17,860 nt of DNA from Bifidobacterium sp. UBA744 (lineage in GTDB: Bacteria > Actinomycetota > Actinomycetes > Actinomycetales > Bifidobacteriaceae), in contig DBKS01000063.1 of NCBI GenBank assembly GCA_002298605.1, forward strand, positions 29,656 to 47,515. The letters are read 5' to 3'. A program made the position numbers and the translations under genes. Under the pieces are notes generated by a model, which did not search any database, was not told the origin of the DNA, and saw only the letters and a list, made by a program, of their open reading frames with translations. Positions 14,705 to 17,860 of this stretch are shown in pieces (position 1 is the first letter of the stretch; every line of letters starts with the position of its first letter).

Positions 14705-15796
14705 CTAAAAACGGTCGTCAACAACCTTCACGTCGCCAAGATGATGCTGCACATATTCGTCGGCTTGGGCGTCGATCGGATCATACTCACCGGCATCGGC
14801 ATGATCGATAATGGCCATCGCATTGGCGACGAGCCTGGGGTTCACGGCCTCCAGCCAATGAATGCGCGGATCCCGCCCGAACCAGCCCATCTGCTTGCGG
14901 GCAAGCCTGCTGGTTTTCCGCGCGATATCGGCATACGCGTCCTCGGGCTCATCCCACATGCCGTCCAGCAAGTCAACCATCTGCTGGTAACCGATGGCCC
15001 TGCCTGCCGTGAAGCCAAGTCTGGGACGCAGCGCGCGCACCTCGTCAAGGAATCCCTCCCTGGCCATGCGCTGGGTACGTTCCCAGATCCGGCGGTCAAG
15101 TTCCCCACGGTCAAGGTCAAGGCCGATTTGCACACAGGGGATCACATAGCGATAGCGCGGCAGCGTCGAAGAGTAGGGCTTGCCGGTCAGCGAAATCACC
15201 TCAAGCGCGCGAATCGTACGCCGGACGTTCCGCGGATCCATATGACTGGCGGCTTCCGGGTCCTTCGCCTTGAGTTCGTCGAACAGCAATCCGGGACCTT
15301 CGGTTTCGGCGCGACGCTCCAACGCCGCGCGAATCTCGGGATCGGTGCCGGGAAACGAGATATCGTCGATGGCTGCCCGCGCATACAGGCCGGAACCGCC
15401 CACCAGAATCGGCCGGATGCCCTCAGCTTTCAGATCACGGATCGTGGCGCGGGCGAGTTGCTGGAAACGCGCCACGCTCATCGTCTCATCCGGTTCGATG
15501 ATATCGATGAGATGATGCCTGACCTCGGCCTGCTCCTCGGCGGTCGGTTTCGCCGTGCCGATATCCATGCCCTTGTACATCTGGTACGCATCGGCGTTGA
15601 CGATTTCCGCCTTCTGCCCGCGTTTCGCGAGTTCCTTGGCGATGGCGATGCCCAGACCGGTCTTGCCCGACGCGGTTGGCCCCACAATCGACACCACGCG
15701 CATACCCGGCGTCCCGCCGCCCTTGCTTTCGGCGGTCGGTCGGCTCACACCCGAGGCATTGGATTGTTCGGAAACCGGATCAGTGACGCACGACAT
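14705..15796 (-). CDS. miaA: tRNA dimethylallyltransferase MiaA
   Basis: MiaA adds a dimethylallyl group to N6 of adenine 37 in tRNAs reading codons that start with U. The product is the substrate of MiaB, encoded directly upstream. The protein has the P-loop GPTASGKT at about 39-46, NADAYQMYKGMDIGTAKP (about 68-84), RHHLIDIIEPDE, GGSGLYARA, and the tRNA-binding region RKTSRLARKQMGWFGRD. I chose the ATG at 15796, which overlaps the end of miaB by 17 bases and follows GGGGC, giving 363 residues with a non-conserved N-terminal tail of about 30. The ATG at 15703 (MRVVSIVGPTASGKTG) would give the usual family length of about 332, so the true start is uncertain. Confidence 0.96.
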   Translation of the reverse strand: MSCVTDPVSEQSNASGVSRPTAESKGGGTPGMRVVSIVGPTASGKTGLGIAIAKELAKRGQKAEIVNADAYQMYKGMDIGTAKPTAEEQAEVRHHLIDIIEPDETMSVARFQQLARATIRDLKAEGIRPILVGGSGLYARAAIDDISFPGTDPEIRAALERRAETEGPGLLFDELKAKDPEAASHMDPRNVRRTIRALEVISLTGKPYSSTLPRYRYVIPCVQIGLDLDRGELDRRIWERTQRMAREGFLDEVRALRPRLGFTAGRAIGYQQMVDLLDGMWDEPEDAYADIARKTSRLARKQMGWFGRDPRIHWLEAVNPRLVANAMAIIDHADAGEYDPIDAQADEYVQHHLGDVKVVDDRF

Positions 15797-17231
15797 AGGT
15801 TTGCCCCGCTTCCACATTCGGATCGGCGATCAGATTATGCCGTGCGGCATGAGTGACGGTTGCCGTGACGAAATCCCCCACCCGCGGCTCGGGGAGCCCC
15901 TCCGGCACGCCGATATGCACCAGCACCCCGGTTTTCTCGCGACCGGTGACGCGCTTGGTCACCGCGTCCTTCTTACCGCGCGCCCCGGTGATCATCACCT
16001 CCACGTCACGGCCTTCGAAGGCCTTGAGATCCTCCTCGGTGATCCGTTCCTGCAAGGCGACCAGACGATCGAAGCGATCCTGGACCACCTCCTTGGGAAC
16101 CTGCTCCATCGCGGCGGCCGGAGTGCCGGGACGGGGAGAATATTCGAAGGTGAACGCGGACGAGAACCGCGCCTTGCGGACCACGTCCAGAGTCGCCTGG
16201 AAATCCTCCTCGGTCTCTCCGGGGAACCCCACGATGATGTCGGTGGAGATCTGCGCGTCAGGCATGGCCGCGCGGACCTTGTCGAGAATGGTCATGAACT
16301 TGGCGGTGCGATATGAGCGGTGCATGGCCCGCAGAATCCTATCGGACCCGGATTGCAACGGCATATGCAGCTGATGCATCACATTGGGCGTTTCCGCCAT
16401 CGCGGCGATCACGTCATCGGTGAACGCGGCCGGATGGGGGGATGTGAACCGCACTCGCTCCAATCCCTCGATCTGCCCGCAGGCGCGCAGCAGCTTGGAG
16501 AATGCATAGCGGTCGCCCATGGCATACCCGAAGGAGTTCACGTTCTGGCCCAGCAGCGTGATTTCCTTGGCTCCATTCGCCACACAGCGGCGGATCTCAT
16601 CGAGAATGTCCCCGGGGCGTCGATCCCGCTCCCTGCCACGCGTGGTGGGCACGATGCAAAACGTGCAGGTGTTGTTGCAGCCAACCGAAATCGACACCCA
16701 CGAACTGACCTTCGAGGCGCGATCCGCCGGCAACTGGCTCGGAAACTCCGTCAACGCGTCCTGGACTTCGATCTGCGGCGTACCACTCACCCGGTTCTGA
16801 TCCAGCAGCCTCGGCAGGGAGCCAATGCTCTTGGTGCCGAACACGGCGGCGATCCACGGGGCCTTCTTCGCGATCTTCTCACGATCAAGCTGCGCCATGC
16901 AGCCGCCCACCGCAATCTGCAGGTTCGGTCGCTCCCGCTTGAGTTCCGCCCACAGACCCACCGTGCCATACATGCGTTCGGCGGCGTTTTCCCGCACCGC
17001 GCACGTGTTGAGCACAATCAAATCGACATCGTGGCCGGCAGCCTGGTCCTCGGTCGCGGCCACATACCCGTCACGTTCAAGCACGCCGGCGATGCGCTCG
17101 GAATCATGCACATTCATCTGGCATCCCAGCGTATGGATCGAAAAAACACCTTTGCCCCGACCGCGCGAGGCATCGACCGCATCATTGGTTTTTGGGGCGC
17201 GCTCCGCCTCCGTCATCATCGCTTCATCCAT
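15780..17231 (-). CDS. miaB: tRNA-2-methylthio-N6-dimethylallyladenosine synthase MiaB
   Basis: MiaB is a radical-SAM methylthiotransferase that converts i6A37 to ms2i6A37 in tRNA, following MiaA. The 483-residue protein has the three cysteines of the auxiliary 4Fe-4S cluster (Cys37 in HTLGCQMNVHDSE, Cys77 in NTCAVRENAAER, Cys111 in GGCMAQ), the radical-SAM motif C185-x3-C189-x2-C192 in VGCNNTCTFCIVP, and a C-terminal TRAM domain (about 410-475). RGRERDRRPGDI and LLGQNVNSFG are MiaB hallmarks. The ATG at 17231 is chosen over a GTG at 17258. AGGATGG lies upstream, but the same bases form a possible -10 (TAGGAT), so the mRNA may be leaderless. The gene overlaps miaA by 17 bases, so both are surely on one mRNA. 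Confidence 0.98.
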   Translation of the reverse strand: MDEAMMTEAERAPKTNDAVDASRGRGKGVFSIHTLGCQMNVHDSERIAGVLERDGYVAATEDQAAGHDVDLIVLNTCAVRENAAERMYGTVGLWAELKRERPNLQIAVGGCMAQLDREKIAKKAPWIAAVFGTKSIGSLPRLLDQNRVSGTPQIEVQDALTEFPSQLPADRASKVSSWVSISVGCNNTCTFCIVPTTRGRERDRRPGDILDEIRRCVANGAKEITLLGQNVNSFGYAMGDRYAFSKLLRACGQIEGLERVRFTSPHPAAFTDDVIAAMAETPNVMHQLHMPLQSGSDRILRAMHRSYRTAKFMTILDKVRAAMPDAQISTDIIVGFPGETEEDFQATLDVVRKARFSSAFTFEYSPRPGTPAAAMEQVPKEVVQDRFDRLVALQERITEEDLKAFEGRDVEVMITGARGKKDAVTKRVTGREKTGVLVHIGVPEGLPEPRVGDFVTATVTHAARHNLIADPNVEAGQTYVVRH

Positions 17232-17239
17232 AGCCCACC

Positions 17240-17245
17240 ATCCTA
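17240..17245 (-). promoter_or_regulatory. Possible -10 element of miaB-miaA
   Basis: TAGGAT on the minus strand predicts transcription starting about 2 nt before the miaB ATG, that is, a nearly leaderless mRNA. No -35 is evident at the usual distance. Confidence 0.4.
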
Positions 17246-17293
17246 ACGACCGGACCACCCAGCACTTTCTCAGACTTGATGCGACGACGACGC

Positions 17294-17299
17294 TAGAAT
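17294..17299 (+). promoter_or_regulatory. Possible -10 element of the alarmone synthetase gene
   Basis: TAGAAT overlaps the ATG at 17298 and predicts a start near 17306-17307, exactly at an in-frame GTG (17307-17309). No ribosome site precedes either start codon, which supports leaderless translation from the GTG. Confidence 0.45.
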
Positions 17300-17860
17300 G
17301 AATCGCGTGATTTTAGACCGACACAACCGCATCAGCACATCAGACTTGAAAGTCCGTCTGAAAGCCATCGACAATGGCGACGCGAAAACCTTCGACTCCA
17401 CGACAATCACCGATTTCATAGAGATGATGCAGGTGTACGAAGGCGCGATGTACGAAATCAGCACCAAGTTGGAAATCCTTGACGATGAATTCCAGGTTCG
17501 GTTCAGCCACGACCCGATCCACCACATGGAGCGCCGCCTGAAATCCGTCAACTCGATTCTCGGCAAACTGAAGCGCAAGAAGCTGCCGCTCAGCGTTCAG
17601 GCCATCAGGGACAATCTCTTTGACGTGGCCGGCATCCGCGTGATCTGCAACTACCGCGACGACGTGTATTCGGTGTCGAACTATCTATCGACCCAATCCG
17701 ACATCCAAGTGCTTCGGGTCAAGGACTACATCAAAAACCCGAAAATCAACGGATACCGATCACTGCATGTCATCTACGCCGTGCCGGTGTTTCTGTCGTC
17801 CGGCCCCCACTACACGCCGGTGGAAGTCCAGTTCCGCACCATCGCCATGGATTACTGGGC
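17298..17860 (+). CDS. Small alarmone synthetase (GTP pyrophosphokinase), N-terminal part, runs off right edge
   Basis: The protein belongs to the RelA/SpoT synthetase family and makes (p)ppGpp from ATP and GTP/GDP. The window holds the first 187 residues. Family motifs appear in order: MERRLKSVNSILGKLKRKKLP (split here as MERRLKSVNSIL plus GKLKRKKLP, about 77-97), DVAGIRVICNYRDDVYSV (about 109-126), VKDYIKNPKINGYRSLHV (about 141-158), and the nucleotide-binding PVEVQFRTIAMDYW (about 174-187). There is no N-terminal HD hydrolase domain; the catalytic region begins near residue 45, so this is a small RelQ/YjbM-like synthetase rather than a long Rel. An in-frame stop at 17277-17279 limits the start to 17298 (ATG) or the possible leaderless GTG at 17307. 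It is divergent from miaB with a 66-bp gap. Confidence 0.93.
   Translation, partial: MNRVILDRHNRISTSDLKVRLKAIDNGDAKTFDSTTITDFIEMMQVYEGAMYEISTKLEILDDEFQVRFSHDPIHHMERRLKSVNSILGKLKRKKLPLSVQAIRDNLFDVAGIRVICNYRDDVYSVSNYLSTQSDIQVLRVKDYIKNPKINGYRSLHVIYAVPVFLSSGPHYTPVEVQFRTIAMDYW

Noticed and set aside
14465..15856. Long open frame on the plus strand opposite miaA (463 codons)
   Set aside because: Antisense shadow of miaA and the 5' end of ftsK; no motif or plausible ribosome site.

Overview
The window reads as a chromosomal housekeeping segment of a high-GC Gram-positive bacterium, most likely a Bifidobacterium. I infer this from gene order (secA, long HPF, RNase P RNA, recX, recA, a DUF3046 protein, clgR, cinA, pgsA, ftsK, miaA, miaB), from actinobacterial families such as DUF3046 and ClgR, and from the actinobacterial form of the RNase P RNA core. 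The species cannot be named from the sequence alone. No insertion sequence, prophage, CRISPR array, tRNA or rRNA was seen. Coding density is high and nearly all genes lie on the minus strand.

Layout, left to right. The 5' part of trpD runs off the left edge on the minus strand. A divergent plus-strand gene (542-2791) encodes a LacI-type repressor fused in one frame to a complete ABC-type solute-binding domain without a secretion signal; this is the most unusual protein here. A long perfect hairpin separates it from the convergent secA. Then come hpf on the minus strand and rnpB (RNase P RNA) on the plus strand, divergent around a 26-bp palindrome. rnpB converges on recX with about 21 bp between them. 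recA follows, with a LexA/SOS box over its promoter, then a small DUF3046 protein, clgR, cinA, pgsA and ftsK. miaA and miaB overlap. The right edge holds the start of a small alarmone synthetase gene, divergent from miaB.

Functional groups: SOS and recombination (recA, recX, possibly cinA); proteostasis and stress control (clgR, hpf, the (p)ppGpp synthetase); tRNA maturation and A37 modification (rnpB, miaA, miaB); envelope, secretion and chromosome segregation (secA, pgsA, ftsK); and tryptophan synthesis (trpD). Most of this is ordinary core genome. The points worth a second look are the regulator/solute-binding fusion, the unexplained palindrome between hpf and rnpB, a terminator-like hairpin in the hpf leader, a perfect CRP-type palindrome over the clgR promoter, and back-to-back, possibly leaderless promoters between miaB and the alarmone synthetase gene.

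There is no gene-free stretch longer than 300 bases. The longest, 9284-9554, holds the recA leader and promoter. The region between hpf and rnpB (6800-6980) holds both promoters, a palindrome and a hairpin.
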